NCBI RefSeq assembly: GCF_014698995.1
Contig: NZ_JACWZZ010000001.1
Span: 702,501-766,500, forward strand
Length of the DNA: 64,000 bases
Source: Hymenobacter duratus
Lineage (GTDB): Bacteria > Bacteroidota > Bacteroidia > Cytophagales > Hymenobacteraceae
Direction: 5' to 3'
The translations under genes and the position numbers were made by a program. Position 1 is the first letter of the stretch. Every line of letters begins with the position of its first letter. Positions 28,510 through 37,509 of this stretch are shown here, one piece after another. The notes below the pieces were generated by a model. It did not search any database. It saw only the letters and a list, made by a program, of their open reading frames with translations, and was not told where the DNA came from.

Positions 28510-31263
28510 ATGGTAACAAACCTTTACTCTTCCGCTTCTCGGACATCCGGCAGACTGCGGACACGGCTGACAGCGCTGGCCGCTGCTCTGCTATTGGCGC
28601 CAGCGGCGTGGGCCCAGGCCCCGGCCAATGACAACTGTACGGGAGCCATAGCCCTGACTCCCGGCGCAACCTGCACGGTAGTGACCGGCACCAACGAAAA
28701 TGCCACGGCCAGTACGGCTCCTGCTCCTTCTTGCGGTGGCACTACCACCACGGGCAGCAACGACGTGTGGTACAGCGTAGTAGTGCCGGCCGGCGGCGCC
28801 GTAACCGTGACGACCAGTTCAATCACGGGCAGCCCCTTCGTCGATTCGGTGATTGAGTTGTATACAGGCTCTTGCACCAGCCTTACTTCCGTGTTTTGCA
28901 ACGACGATGCTACCGGTCTGTTTTCCAGCGCCACGGCTAGCGGCCTCACGGCTGGCAGCACCGTTTATGCCCGCGTAATGAACTATGGCACCACTCCTAC
29001 AGGGCAGTTTGGGGTGTGTGCTACCATTCCGGCCGCTGTTCCGGCCAACGACAACCCGGCGGGCGCCGTTGCCCTGACGCTTGGTGCTACCTGCACACCG
29101 GTGAATGGCACGAACGCCGCCGCCACTACCACCACTGCCAATGGCTACGCCAATCCTGGTGCTGCGCCTTACAGCTGCGGTATTGCCGTGACGCCCAAGG
29201 ATGTTTGGTACCGCTTCACGACGGCGGCCAGCGGGGCTGGCAGCACGTCGGTGAGCATTCAGGTAACGGGCAACCCGGCCGGCTACCTGCGGGCCTTCTC
29301 GGCAGCCAGCGCGGCTGGTCCGTTCACGGAAATTGGCTGTGCCTCAGGCGGTGCCAACAACGTGGTATCGACGCCCCTGAACCTGTCCGGCCTGACGCCC
29401 TCCACTACCTACTATGTGTCGGTGGCAGGCTACGGCTCCGCCGATACGCAGGGTGCCTTCACCATCTGCGCCAGCAGCACGGCGGCCGCCGTTTGCGCCG
29501 CTCCTACGGCCGTATCCGTAGGCAGCATCACGACTACCTCGGCCAGCCTGGTCTTCACGCCTGGTAGCGGCAACACCAGCTACACCGTAACCTACTTCCC
29601 TACGGCCACTCCAACCGCCGTCACGACGGTAACGCCTACTCCTACGGCCTCTCCGGTGGCTCTCACCGGCCTCACGGCCGGCACTGCCTACACCGTTACG
29701 CTGCAGGCTATCTGCGCCGGTGGCGGTACTACAGGCCTGATTACGCGTACGTTCACGAGCAGCGCCCTGGCTCCTGCCAACAATGAGTGCGCCACGGCCG
29801 TAACCCTGACGCCCAGCGCGGCAGGCGGTGCCTGCACAGCCACCAACGGTACGGTAGCAGGCGCTACGCAATCCAGCGCCCCCATTCTCTGCAACGGCTT
29901 TACGGCCAGCGCTGCCCAGGACGTGTGGTACAGCTTCGTAGCCACGGCTACGTCGCACACCGTTACGGTTACCGGCAACTTCGATGGCGTGCTGGAAGTG
30001 CTGAGCGGTGCCTGCGGTGCCCTTACCAACGTAGGATGCGCTGATGCCACCGGCAACAACGAAACCCTGAACCTGACGGCGCTGACCGTAGGTACTACCT
30101 ACCGCATGCGCTACTACCCTTACTCGTCTAACCCAACCAACGGTACCTTCACCATCTGCGTGACTACGCCGGTGCCGCTGGCAGCCAACGACGCCGCTGT
30201 ACAAACTGTTTATACGGTAGGAAAAGCACCCGTTTCGGCTCCGCAGATAGTGCAGGCCGTGGTCCGTAATGCTGGTTCGGCCGCTCTGCCCGCCTTCCCG
30301 CTCACTCTGAACGTAACGGGAGCCAACACCTTCACCGATGCCAAGATCGTTCCAGCACTGGCTGTAGGAGCTTCTGCTACTATCACCTTTGCGGCCTACA
30401 CGCCTGCCGCCATCGGCACCAACACAGTAACCGTAACAGCTCCGAATGACGGGCAGGCTTCTAACAACACGCTGGTCTACACGCAGGCGGTAACAGCCAA
30501 CAACCTGTCGTACATCGACGACAGCCAGCCCCTGAATGCAACCGGTATCGGGGTTTCCAGCACCACGCCGAATGGCATTCTTGTTTCGAAGTATACCATC
30601 AACTCACAAGCTACCATTGGTGAGATACGGCTGAACTTCCCTGCGCTGGCTACTACCACGTCTACGTATCAGGCCGTGGTGGTGAGTGCACTGGCGGCCG
30701 GTACTCCGGGTACTGTCCTCTTCACTTCGCCCACCCTGAACCGTCCGACGGCTGCTGGTGTGGTAACGGTGCCGGTAACGGGTGCCGTAACGGTAAACGG
30801 TACCTTCTATGTAGGTATTAAGGAAATTGCGGGCAACGTGCAGGTTGGCTACCAGGTAGAAAGCCCGCTCCGTCCGGCTACCTTCTATTTCCAGGGCGGC
30901 GGCACCACCACGTGGACCGACGTAAGCACGGTGGGCACCCCTCCGTTTACCACCCGTCTGGCTATCGAGGTGGGCTTCAGCGCCCGTACGCTGTCTACTA
31001 ACAGCGCGGCACTGTCGAAGGCAATTTCGATGTTCCCGAACCCAAGCAACGGCCAGGTAACGCTGGATATTCAGGGGGCACAGGCGAAAGGCTCGATGCA
31101 GGTAGAAATCATCAACATGCTTGGCCAGGTTGTGCACACCTCTGCTGTAAGAGACAACGCGCAGAACAAGCTGGACCTTTCAAGCCTGTCGAACGGCATG
31201 TACACGGTTCGGATAAAGTCTGGCTCGGAGTACACTATCCGTCAGCTGGCCCTGACGAAATAA
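28510..31263 (+). CDS. T9SS-secreted multidomain surface protein (three PPC-like repeats, FnIII, CARDB-like)
   Basis: This 917-residue protein has a signal peptide ending near AAWAQ. Three related domains each open with PANDNC, PANDNP or PANNEC and contain DVWYS or DVWYR, as in pre-peptidase-C-type domains. A fibronectin type III-like domain (starting CAAPTAVSVG) lies between the second and third, followed by a CARDB-like segment (around NDAAVQTVYTVG). A T9SS type A sorting domain closes the protein (ISMFPNPSNGQVTLDIQG...). The ATG at 28510 is preferred: the upstream 17 codons would put extra sequence before the basic n-region of the signal peptide. The architecture suggests a binding or adhesion role; no catalytic motif is visible. 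Confidence 0.87.
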   Translation: MVTNLYSSASRTSGRLRTRLTALAAALLLAPAAWAQAPANDNCTGAIALTPGATCTVVTGTNENATASTAPAPSCGGTTTTGSNDVWYSVVVPAGGAVTVTTSSITGSPFVDSVIELYTGSCTSLTSVFCNDDATGLFSSATASGLTAGSTVYARVMNYGTTPTGQFGVCATIPAAVPANDNPAGAVALTLGATCTPVNGTNAAATTTTANGYANPGAAPYSCGIAVTPKDVWYRFTTAASGAGSTSVSIQVTGNPAGYLRAFSAASAAGPFTEIGCASGGANNVVSTPLNLSGLTPSTTYYVSVAGYGSADTQGAFTICASSTAAAVCAAPTAVSVGSITTTSASLVFTPGSGNTSYTVTYFPTATPTAVTTVTPTPTASPVALTGLTAGTAYTVTLQAICAGGGTTGLITRTFTSSALAPANNECATAVTLTPSAAGGACTATNGTVAGATQSSAPILCNGFTASAAQDVWYSFVATATSHTVTVTGNFDGVLEVLSGACGALTNVGCADATGNNETLNLTALTVGTTYRMRYYPYSSNPTNGTFTICVTTPVPLAANDAAVQTVYTVGKAPVSAPQIVQAVVRNAGSAALPAFPLTLNVTGANTFTDAKIVPALAVGASATITFAAYTPAAIGTNTVTVTAPNDGQASNNTLVYTQAVTANNLSYIDDSQPLNATGIGVSSTTPNGILVSKYTINSQATIGEIRLNFPALATTTSTYQAVVVSALAAGTPGTVLFTSPTLNRPTAAGVVTVPVTGAVTVNGTFYVGIKEIAGNVQVGYQVESPLRPATFYFQGGGTTTWTDVSTVGTPPFTTRLAIEVGFSARTLSTNSAALSKAISMFPNPSNGQVTLDIQGAQAKGSMQVEIINMLGQVVHTSAVRDNAQNKLDLSSLSNGMYTVRIKSGSEYTIRQLALTK

Positions 31264-31289
31264 GGACTGCGTAGCTCCGCTACAACACG

Positions 31290-31319
31290 AAAAGCCCTGC
31301 CTCTCTAGGCAGGGCTTTT
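31290..31319 (+). terminator. Terminator of the 28.5-kb T9SS protein gene
   Basis: Perfect 13-bp stem AAAAGCCCTGCCT / AGGCAGGGCTTTT, loop CTCT, then T3, beginning 27 bases after the stop. Confidence 0.88.
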
Positions 31320-31451
31320 TTTATACTACTTATTAAAACCAGAAGACCATCCTGACAAGATTGTCAGGCACAATCAGGTGTTGCTATGCAGCCAACGCAC
31401 AGGCTGGTATTGCCGTTAAGGAACGCAGCTGATTCATATTCCCTCGCCCTG

Positions 31452-32192
31452 ATGCCCGATAGTAACCCGCTCACCTTCGTTTGCCTGCATTATTGGGCCG
31501 GCGCCGGCCACGAGTTCCAGGCCATAGCCGACCTGCTGGCGCCTGACTACGAGCTGGTAGACCCCAGCCTCGGTGGTTTCGGAGGTGCCCCCGGCCCGTT
31601 GGGAGGCTACTCCGTGGATGCCTACGCCGATGAGGTTGCCGCCCTGATTCAGAGCCGGAAGCTAACCCGCTACGTGCTGGTAGGCCACAGCATGGGCGGC
31701 AAAATTGCTCTGGCCCTGGCAGCCCGGCAGCCGGCGGGGCTGCGGGGCCTAGTGCTGCTGAGCCCTTCGCCCCCCACCCCGGAACCCATGACCGACGAAG
31801 ACCGCAAAACCAGCCAGCAGGCCTGGGGCCAGCGCGTGCTGGCCGAGAAAACCCAGCAGAAAATCACCGCTCGTTCACTTCCTGCGTCGGTGCGGCAGCG
31901 CATCATAGAGGATAACCTGCGCAGCTCCAAAGCCGCCTGGGATGCCTGGTTGCTACACGGGAGCCGCGAAAACCTGGCCGCCCGCATGTGTGAGGTGCGG
32001 GTGCCCTGCGCCATCGTGGCCGGCGACCAGGACGCGGTAATGTCGCCGTCGGTGCACGGACTGGAAACGCTGCCGCTGCTACCCGAAGGCACACCCCTGG
32101 AAATAGTGCCCGGCGCCGGCCACCTGCTGCCCTACGAGGCTCCGGAAGAGGTAGCCGCGCTCCTGCGGGCATTTGCTGAAAAGGTGAGCTAA
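31452..32192 (+). CDS. Alpha/beta-hydrolase fold protein
   Basis: This protein of about 246 residues has the nucleophile elbow GHSMGG (Ser80), a strand-3/4 region FVCLHYWAGAG, and a C-terminal catalytic His in GAGHLLPYEAPEE. The likely acid is in AGDQDAV. It resembles short esterases and carboxylesterase/lactonase-type hydrolases, but the substrate is not predictable. The ATG at 31452 (MPDSNPL) is preferred over a start 22 codons earlier, since the upstream part is not conserved-looking. No signal peptide is present. It is convergent with the patatin gene across a hairpin at 32291-32347. Confidence 0.85.
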   Translation: MPDSNPLTFVCLHYWAGAGHEFQAIADLLAPDYELVDPSLGGFGGAPGPLGGYSVDAYADEVAALIQSRKLTRYVLVGHSMGGKIALALAARQPAGLRGLVLLSPSPPTPEPMTDEDRKTSQQAWGQRVLAEKTQQKITARSLPASVRQRIIEDNLRSSKAAWDAWLLHGSRENLAARMCEVRVPCAIVAGDQDAVMSPSVHGLETLPLLPEGTPLEIVPGAGHLLPYEAPEEVAALLRAFAEKVS

Positions 32193-32290
32193 TCCGGAAG
32201 TAGTTAGGGCCAGCTTTACCTAAGCCGCACGGGCCAAGCAACTGGTTCAGGTAAAAGAGTAAGGTACCTCTATTCATGCACCAGGTAATC

Positions 32291-32347
32291 AAAAAGAGGT
32301 GGAAGGTCCGGCCGGCGCTGTGCGCGTCGTCGGAACCTCCACCTCTT
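32291..32347 (-). terminator. Hairpin terminator of the patatin-barrel gene
   Basis: An imperfect long hairpin: AAGAGGTGGA near 32294 pairs with TCCACCTCTT near 32338, with a G+C-rich inner stem. Read on the minus strand it ends in TTTTTG. It lies between the convergent hydrolase and patatin genes. Confidence 0.65.
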
Positions 32348-32369
32348 ATTTGTCTAATTGGCTGGCTGC

Positions 32370-34709
32370 TTAATCGAGGGCCCGCTCGCGGAACAGCACG
32401 TAGCCGATGTGGGCAAACACGCCGAACTGGTGGTTGGGGTCATCGTAGTGAATGAACTGCAGCGCCGCCGGCCCGACGGGCGTCTGGTACACCAGGCCGG
32501 TCATGGCCGTCAGGTAGGGGCGGCTGACGGTAGGACCGCGCCGGGGCAGCAACGGGTTGTCGTTTTCCCGCTCCCAGGGCCGGAACATGGTATGCACGTA
32601 CGCTTCGGTGCGCCATTCCAACGAGCCTACGATGGCCTTGATGTACTTCAGGCCCACGGCCGCGTAGGCCGTGCCGCGGTACCGGTCCAGGAACTGCGTG
32701 CGCGAATCGGGCAGGGGCAGGAATACCGGCGCCGACGTCAGCGACGAGCGGTAGGTGGCAAAGCTGCCCTGCGTGGTAGCCACGGCATCAATGGTGTAGC
32801 CCCAGGCGTGCACCCGCCGGCCCACCGAATCGACTTTGTGAAACGTAAAATACTGCTCGGTATACACGCGGCCCTGCACCCACTGCTGGTCTTTGGTGCG
32901 GCCATTCAGGCCGTTGGCCGTAGAGCCCGGCGAGTAGTCTTCTTCGGCCAGCACACCCCGAAAGGAAAAATCGGCCCGGCGGCCACTCACGGCGTACTGC
33001 CGGCGAGTCAGTGAGTTGCGCTGAAACTGCAGGGCCGCCGTAATACCATCCAGGCGGTTCTGGTCCAGCTCGGCACCGGAGCTGATTTCGTCGGTATTGG
33101 CAAACCGGTCACGGCTCGTGAACACGCCCCCGCTCAGAATGTAGCGGCTGCGGTAGTTGGGGCTGTAGCCAATCTGCAGGTACGTTTTCAGGTCGCGCTG
33201 CTGCAGTTGCGTGTTCTGGGCCGAGCTGCCCAGCAGCCCGCCAGTATCCTGGTAGTTGAAGTTGTTGAACGTGACGGTGGGCTCGAAGTAGAGCGGCGCC
33301 CGGCCCGGTATACTCACCCGAAACGACCCCTGCGCCCCGTTGTAGAAGCGCCCGATGGTGGCGTTGGCCTTGATGGTGTAGAGGTAGCGGTTGAGGTAGC
33401 GGTAGGCGCCGCCCAGATAGAAATTGCTCATGGACCGCGACGACAGCAGCACGCCCAGATCCGTCGTGAGGTTGGAGTTCTGGCGGGCATCCAGGTTGAG
33501 CTCGTAACCTTGCAGCTTGCTGTCGTAGCGCACCCGCGGGTACACGTTGTTGAAGAAGTCGTTGTTGACGAGACGGTAGTAGCCTTCTTCCACGTCGCCC
33601 GGCGAGTAGGAGGAGCCGGTGCGCTGGAAAAAGCGCCGCACAAATTCCTGCTGCTGCTTCGGCACGCCCTGCACCGTAATCTGTTTGAAATCGGGCTTGG
33701 GCGCACGCTCCTGGAAGGTCCGGCGCCGCTGCTGCAAAGCCAGCGTGTCTTCGCGCCGCTCAATACGAGTCAGCAGCAGCTCCATCTTGCGCTCAGTAGC
33801 CTGCTGCCCCAGATTTATCAGCTGTTTTACCTTGTTGAAATCGGCGGCCGTGATACCCTCCAGATTGGGCTGGATGAAGATGCCGTTTTTGCCTACCGAA
33901 GCAGTATCGGCCACGTTGGAACCCAGAAACAGCAGGGTGCTGGTGAGCAGCGCATCATCCTTGCCTTTGGGGTATTTGTTGAAGGCCACGTCGCCTACGT
34001 TCACCCCAATCATAATATCGGGCTTGAATTCCTCACGCATCACACCGGTCGGGAAGTTGTCCACCACGGCGCCGTCGAAGAGGTAGCGGCCATCCTGCTG
34101 CCGGATGGGGCGGAACGCCAACGGAAAAGCCATGGAGTTGCGCACCGCGTCGGAGAGAGAGCCACTGCGCTGCACCACCCGCTCCCGCGTAAACACCTCG
34201 GAAGCCACGCTGCGGTAGGGCACCAGCAGCTTGTTGAAGTCGTAGCCGGAAATGGCGCCGGCCGGAGCCAGCATGGTGGCCAGCACGTAGTTGAGCGTGA
34301 CGTCATCCACGAGCTTGGGCGTCACGCGCGCCTTCAGGGTCGAGTCGATGGCCAGGCGCAGGTGCAGGGCGGCGGGGTTGTAGTCGCCGTCGTAGTAGTT
34401 GTACACCTTGCCTTCCAGCGGCTCGCCCGACACCCAGTTCTGGAACTCCGGCTTAAGCACGATTTCCTCAATCTCCCGGGGCGAGTAGCCGGCCGCGTAC
34501 ATAGCGCCCACAATGGCGCCCATGCTCGTGCCCACAATGTAGTCGATGGGAATGCGGTTCTTCTCCAGCATCTTCAGCACCCCCACGTGGGCCAGGCCCT
34601 TGGCCCCGCCTCCCGACAGCACCAGGCCTACTTTTTGGGCCTGCGCCGCTGGCACGGCCAGTAACAGACTTACCAGAAAAAACTGTAGAAAGCAGTACGT
34701 TTTACGCAT
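32370..34709 (-). CDS. Patatin-like phospholipase with outer-membrane beta-barrel (PlpD-like)
   Basis: This 779-residue protein has a signal peptide (about 1-24), then a patatin domain. It shows oxyanion loop GGGAKG (33-38), nucleophile Ser62 in GTSMG and the second dyad residue Asp212 in FDGAVVDN. After about residue 330 a POTRA-like segment appears (FKQITVQGVPKQQQ), followed by a C-terminal BamA-like barrel of roughly 400 residues. The layout matches type Vd autotransporter-like phospholipases fused to an Omp85 barrel. The enzyme part would hydrolyse phospholipid ester bonds; whether it stays tethered or faces the periplasm is not visible. Its catalytic dyad is intact. It is monocistronic, with a gap of about 255 bases upstream that holds nothing I recognise. 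Confidence 0.9.
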   Translation of the reverse strand: MRKTYCFLQFFLVSLLLAVPAAQAQKVGLVLSGGGAKGLAHVGVLKMLEKNRIPIDYIVGTSMGAIVGAMYAAGYSPREIEEIVLKPEFQNWVSGEPLEGKVYNYYDGDYNPAALHLRLAIDSTLKARVTPKLVDDVTLNYVLATMLAPAGAISGYDFNKLLVPYRSVASEVFTRERVVQRSGSLSDAVRNSMAFPLAFRPIRQQDGRYLFDGAVVDNFPTGVMREEFKPDIMIGVNVGDVAFNKYPKGKDDALLTSTLLFLGSNVADTASVGKNGIFIQPNLEGITAADFNKVKQLINLGQQATERKMELLLTRIERREDTLALQQRRRTFQERAPKPDFKQITVQGVPKQQQEFVRRFFQRTGSSYSPGDVEEGYYRLVNNDFFNNVYPRVRYDSKLQGYELNLDARQNSNLTTDLGVLLSSRSMSNFYLGGAYRYLNRYLYTIKANATIGRFYNGAQGSFRVSIPGRAPLYFEPTVTFNNFNYQDTGGLLGSSAQNTQLQQRDLKTYLQIGYSPNYRSRYILSGGVFTSRDRFANTDEISSGAELDQNRLDGITAALQFQRNSLTRRQYAVSGRRADFSFRGVLAEEDYSPGSTANGLNGRTKDQQWVQGRVYTEQYFTFHKVDSVGRRVHAWGYTIDAVATTQGSFATYRSSLTSAPVFLPLPDSRTQFLDRYRGTAYAAVGLKYIKAIVGSLEWRTEAYVHTMFRPWERENDNPLLPRRGPTVSRPYLTAMTGLVYQTPVGPAALQFIHYDDPNHQFGVFAHIGYVLFRERALD

Positions 34710-34964
34710 ATAATGAAGGCAAAAGCCCCACAGTGGGACGTCGCCTTCCTACGCAATGACCGGGGAGTAGTTGCCGGCTCGGGCAGGGTTGAGGGGGTTA
34801 TTTATAGGAATATGGAAATATAAAGCTTTGGTGCATCCACTGGGTTGCCGGTGGCTGCTCCCGTCAAGCCGCCGGAGGAAGGAGTTCCATCGGCTACTGA
34901 TGACCAGAAAGCCGGCCTAAATTACCCGTAGTGCTTCAGGCCGCAGAGAGCGGCTCGGGCCGGA

Positions 34965-35375
34965 TCAGGGGGCCAGCCAGGCGCCCAGCGGGCCGGGCAG
35001 ATTACGCAAAATGCAGAAAACGACGGCCATGGCCGCTATTCCCCAGCTAAGCCAGGGGCTGTAGAGCAACGTCAGGCGCCGGGACGTGCCGGCCAGGTAG
35101 CCGCGAGCTTCCTCCAGCAGCCCCAGCCCCACTACCGGCGCCAGCACCGCCGCCAGCAGATTGAACCCTGCCGCCTGTCCCACGTGCCCGTGCAGGAGAG
35201 CATGCAATGCCCGTTGGGTGCCGCAGCCAGGGCAATGCAGCCCCGTCAGCCAGTATACCGGGCAGCGCGGAAACGGGTAGTGCGCCGGGTCGAGGCGAAA
35301 ATACAGAACGGCCAGCGCCAGCCCGGCCAGCAGGCCGAAAGCAGTGGCACCAGCCGTTCTTTTAGTCAGTAGCAT
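34965..35375 (-). CDS. DUF2752 small membrane protein
   Basis: This 136-residue protein has three or so hydrophobic segments (about 10-27, 65-88, 108-125) and the DUF2752 hallmark CPGCGTQRA near residues 48-56. The function of the family is unknown; the two cysteines suggest metal or disulfide chemistry. It is preceded, 21 bases upstream on the same strand, by a CD225/dispanin-type protein, so the two are probably cotranscribed. Confidence 0.82.
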   Translation of the reverse strand: MLLTKRTAGATAFGLLAGLALAVLYFRLDPAHYPFPRCPVYWLTGLHCPGCGTQRALHALLHGHVGQAAGFNLLAAVLAPVVGLGLLEEARGYLAGTSRRLTLLYSPWLSWGIAAMAVVFCILRNLPGPLGAWLAP

Positions 35376-35396
35376 CTGTACTGCGCTACAGGTTTT

Positions 35397-35711
35397 CTAG
35401 TCGTTGAAGGCGCCCAGCAGGCCGCCGCCAATGCCCAGTACAAAAACAATGAATATGGGAATAGCTACTTGCAGCACGGCCCCGATCAGGCCGTATTTCA
35501 CCCACTTGCCGGCATTGGCAGATGCTTCCTGCGCTCCGGCATAGTCACCTACCGCCAAGCGGGTATTCACATTAGAGGAATTGATGATGGCTACGATGCC
35601 GAAGGGCAGGCAGCAGAAAACAGTCACCAGAATGGCTTCGACGAGCCAGTTTTTGGGTGGAGGTCCACCAACAGGAGGTACACCGGTAGGCGAAGCGTAA
35701 GGTTGTTCCAT
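35397..35711 (-). CDS. CD225/dispanin family membrane protein
   Basis: This 104-residue protein has a Pro-rich N-terminus (PTGVPPVGGPPPKNW), then two hydrophobic segments with the family-typical LVTVFCCLPFGIVAIINSSN and a second one at about 75-98. CD225 proteins are widespread small membrane proteins of uncertain role in bacteria. It is the first gene of a two-gene unit with the DUF2752 protein. Confidence 0.82.
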   Translation of the reverse strand: MEQPYASPTGVPPVGGPPPKNWLVEAILVTVFCCLPFGIVAIINSSNVNTRLAVGDYAGAQEASANAGKWVKYGLIGAVLQVAIPIFIVFVLGIGGGLLGAFND

Positions 35712-35794
35712 GCAGGAAAAGAGGAGGTTAAATGGATAGGATGACGAAAAATAAATATTCCGTCTCCAATCCCCAACTTCTGCACCGGCAAGTC

Positions 35795-35832
35795 ACCATT
35801 TCTTAAAGATGACATATACGGCGGCTACCAGC
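35795..35832. repeat. Direct repeat copy 1: displaced 3' end of the DUF486 gene
   Basis: These 38 bases are identical to 37074-37111. On the minus strand they encode the last residues of the DUF486 protein (LVAAVYVIFKKW), and the frame again ends in a stop, TGA here instead of TAA. Together with copy 2 it brackets the outer-membrane protein gene at 35841-37022. Confidence 0.92.
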
Positions 35833-35840
35833 TTTCCGGC

Positions 35841-37022
35841 CTACAGAAAGCGGGAATACGTCAAAGACAGATCAGACTGCTGCAATTTGTATTGGGTCCG
35901 CTCAGTTGGGCTTTCTATGTTCATGCTCTGCACATGAAATCCTAAGTCCAGCAGACCGATGGAAGTTCTATAGGTGATGCCGCCACCACCGCGCACCAGA
36001 ATATGCCACTTATCCATTCCCAAATCATAAGCACTCGGTTTATCATAGGAGGCTTCTGGAATGGCCTGGTACCATGCCCGTGAGTTCAGCAGATAGCTGA
36101 TTCCACCGCCACCTTCTAAGTAAGGATGTAGTCGCCGCTCATTACGCCCCACCTGCCAACGCAGCATAAGAGGAATTTGCAGCAATTCTGCTTTAAGGTC
36201 CGCACTCCGGACAAAATAGTTTACAGCTGCTGTTGGTCGGTCTCGCACCACTACGTAGGAGTGCGCTTTGGTATAGATGCCCTCCACTACAGCCCGAAAA
36301 CCACCACCAATTGGCAGTACGAGTTGCAGGGCAGCCGTGAGGTTCATATTCGAACTAGGTCTCCGATAGCCGAAGTCATGGTTATTGTCCAGATACCATA
36401 ACTGACTGCGCTGTAGTCCGGCCCGAATTCCTAAGGTCACAGGATTGCGGGCTCCTGGGTAGTACCGATTCGGTACAGTAGTAGGCTGACAATCATTGTA
36501 CTGATTAACCATTTTCGCCAGAGGGGTCCGAGCATACAGCAGCCGTTGTTTGCCACGGTCTGCCACCACAAGCCCAGGGCACTGCGCAACTACGTTTTGC
36601 AGCATAGGCTCAAACTGGTTGCGGGCCAGCGGCAATACGTTGCTACCGGCCTGCTCCAGCATAAAATCAACGGCCGGTAGCGGCGTGTAGCCGGTATATA
36701 AGCTGAGTGGCCCGCTGCTGATAACTTCCAGAATGCGTAGGCTGTCGCCGGTTATCAGTCGGGCACGAAATGCTTGGCGCCCATCGGTGGTGCCCGCAGC
36801 ACTCAGCTGCGCTGCCCGAAGAGTTTCTACCGTGGCATCGGGAGTTGCACGGAAACGAACCTGCCCCAGTATGCGGGTAGCACGCAAGACATCAACATAG
36901 CCGCGTACTGTATCGGTGGGGGCGGTTCGGCGCACGATGTAGCCGGGTTGAAAAATAGACTGTTGAGCAGTGGCCAGGAGCGGAAATAAGCTCAAGACGC
37001 CCAAGTATAGGAAACGACGCAT
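35841..37022 (-). CDS. Outer-membrane beta-barrel protein, unknown family, between direct repeats
   Basis: This protein of about 393 residues has a signal peptide (MRRFLYLGVLSLFPLLATAQ). An N-terminal half of unknown type (TDTVRGYVDVLRATR...) is followed by a C-terminal half that looks like a porin-family barrel: alternating strands such as NPVTLGIRAGLQRSQLWY and LHPYLEGGGGISYLL, ending in SRFL with a terminal hydrophobic residue. The ATG at 37022 is preferred over one five codons upstream. The base composition is visibly more A+T-rich than neighbouring genes; for example 35881-35940 has 26 G+C of 60. The gene sits exactly between two copies of a 38-bp sequence taken from the end of the next gene, a sign of insertion. 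Its function is unknown. Confidence 0.8.
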   Translation of the reverse strand: MRRFLYLGVLSLFPLLATAQQSIFQPGYIVRRTAPTDTVRGYVDVLRATRILGQVRFRATPDATVETLRAAQLSAAGTTDGRQAFRARLITGDSLRILEVISSGPLSLYTGYTPLPAVDFMLEQAGSNVLPLARNQFEPMLQNVVAQCPGLVVADRGKQRLLYARTPLAKMVNQYNDCQPTTVPNRYYPGARNPVTLGIRAGLQRSQLWYLDNNHDFGYRRPSSNMNLTAALQLVLPIGGGFRAVVEGIYTKAHSYVVVRDRPTAAVNYFVRSADLKAELLQIPLMLRWQVGRNERRLHPYLEGGGGISYLLNSRAWYQAIPEASYDKPSAYDLGMDKWHILVRGGGGITYRTSIGLLDLGFHVQSMNIESPTERTQYKLQQSDLSLTYSRFL

Positions 37023-37071
37023 GTTTTGGGAAGGCATAATTTCTCAAAACTACCGAATTAGTCTGCCCGTC

Positions 37072-37443
37072 TTACCATTTCTTAAAGATGACATATACGG
37101 CGGCTACCAGCAAGCCGAAGCCCAGCAGGTGGTTCCAGGCCAGCTTGTCGGTTTTGAACACGTACACGGCGCACAACGTGAAAACTGTCAGGGATACTAC
37201 TTCCTGAATGACTTTGAGCTGAAACAGGCTGAACGGCCCACCGTTTTCCTCGAACCCGATGCGGTTGGCCGGCACCTGAAACACATACTCGAAGAAAGCC
37301 AGGCCCCAGCTTACCAGTATCACGCCTACCAGCCCCAGCCCGTGCAGCCACGAAATCTTCTTGAACTGCAGGTGCCCGTACCAGGCAAACGTCATGAACA
37401 GGTTGGAAATGGTAAGCAGCAGAATGGTGGTCAGGCTTTTCAT
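37072..37443 (-). CDS. DMT-family (DUF486) small membrane protein
   Basis: This 123-residue protein has four hydrophobic helices, conserved features such as TFAWYGHLQFK near residue 20 and VSWGLAFFEYVFQVPANR near 45, and the end VYVIFKKW. It matches the DUF486 group of the drug/metabolite transporter superfamily. The substrate is unknown. The ATG at 37443 is chosen because the upstream nine codons precede the first membrane helix without homology-like sequence. Its last 12 codons are duplicated at 35795-35832. Confidence 0.85.
   Translation of the reverse strand: MKSLTTILLLTISNLFMTFAWYGHLQFKKISWLHGLGLVGVILVSWGLAFFEYVFQVPANRIGFEENGGPFSLFQLKVIQEVVSLTVFTLCAVYVFKTDKLAWNHLLGFGLLVAAVYVIFKKW
37074..37111. 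repeat. Direct repeat copy 2: authentic 3' end of the DUF486 gene
   Basis: Identical over 38 bases to 35795-35832. Extending by two bases adds one mismatch (TAA versus TGA stop). This copy is part of the intact DUF486 gene, so it is probably the original. Confidence 0.92.
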
Positions 37444-37509
37444 GAGAGTAAGCGGGTAAGGGGAGGGCAAAGCACGGCATCTGCTGCCGGCTTGCCTGGC
37501 GCGGGCCGG

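Noticed and set aside
33207..34664. 485-codon open frame opposite the patatin-barrel gene
   Set aside because: It is the mirror frame of a clear patatin-Omp85 gene; its translation is His/Gln/Val-rich with no domain, as expected from the antisense of G+C-rich coding DNA.
35795..37111. Insertion-sequence target-site duplication
   Set aside because: 38 bases is too long for a usual target duplication, no transposase or terminal inverted repeat is present, and the repeat is a coding 3' end; an att-like or duplication origin fits better.
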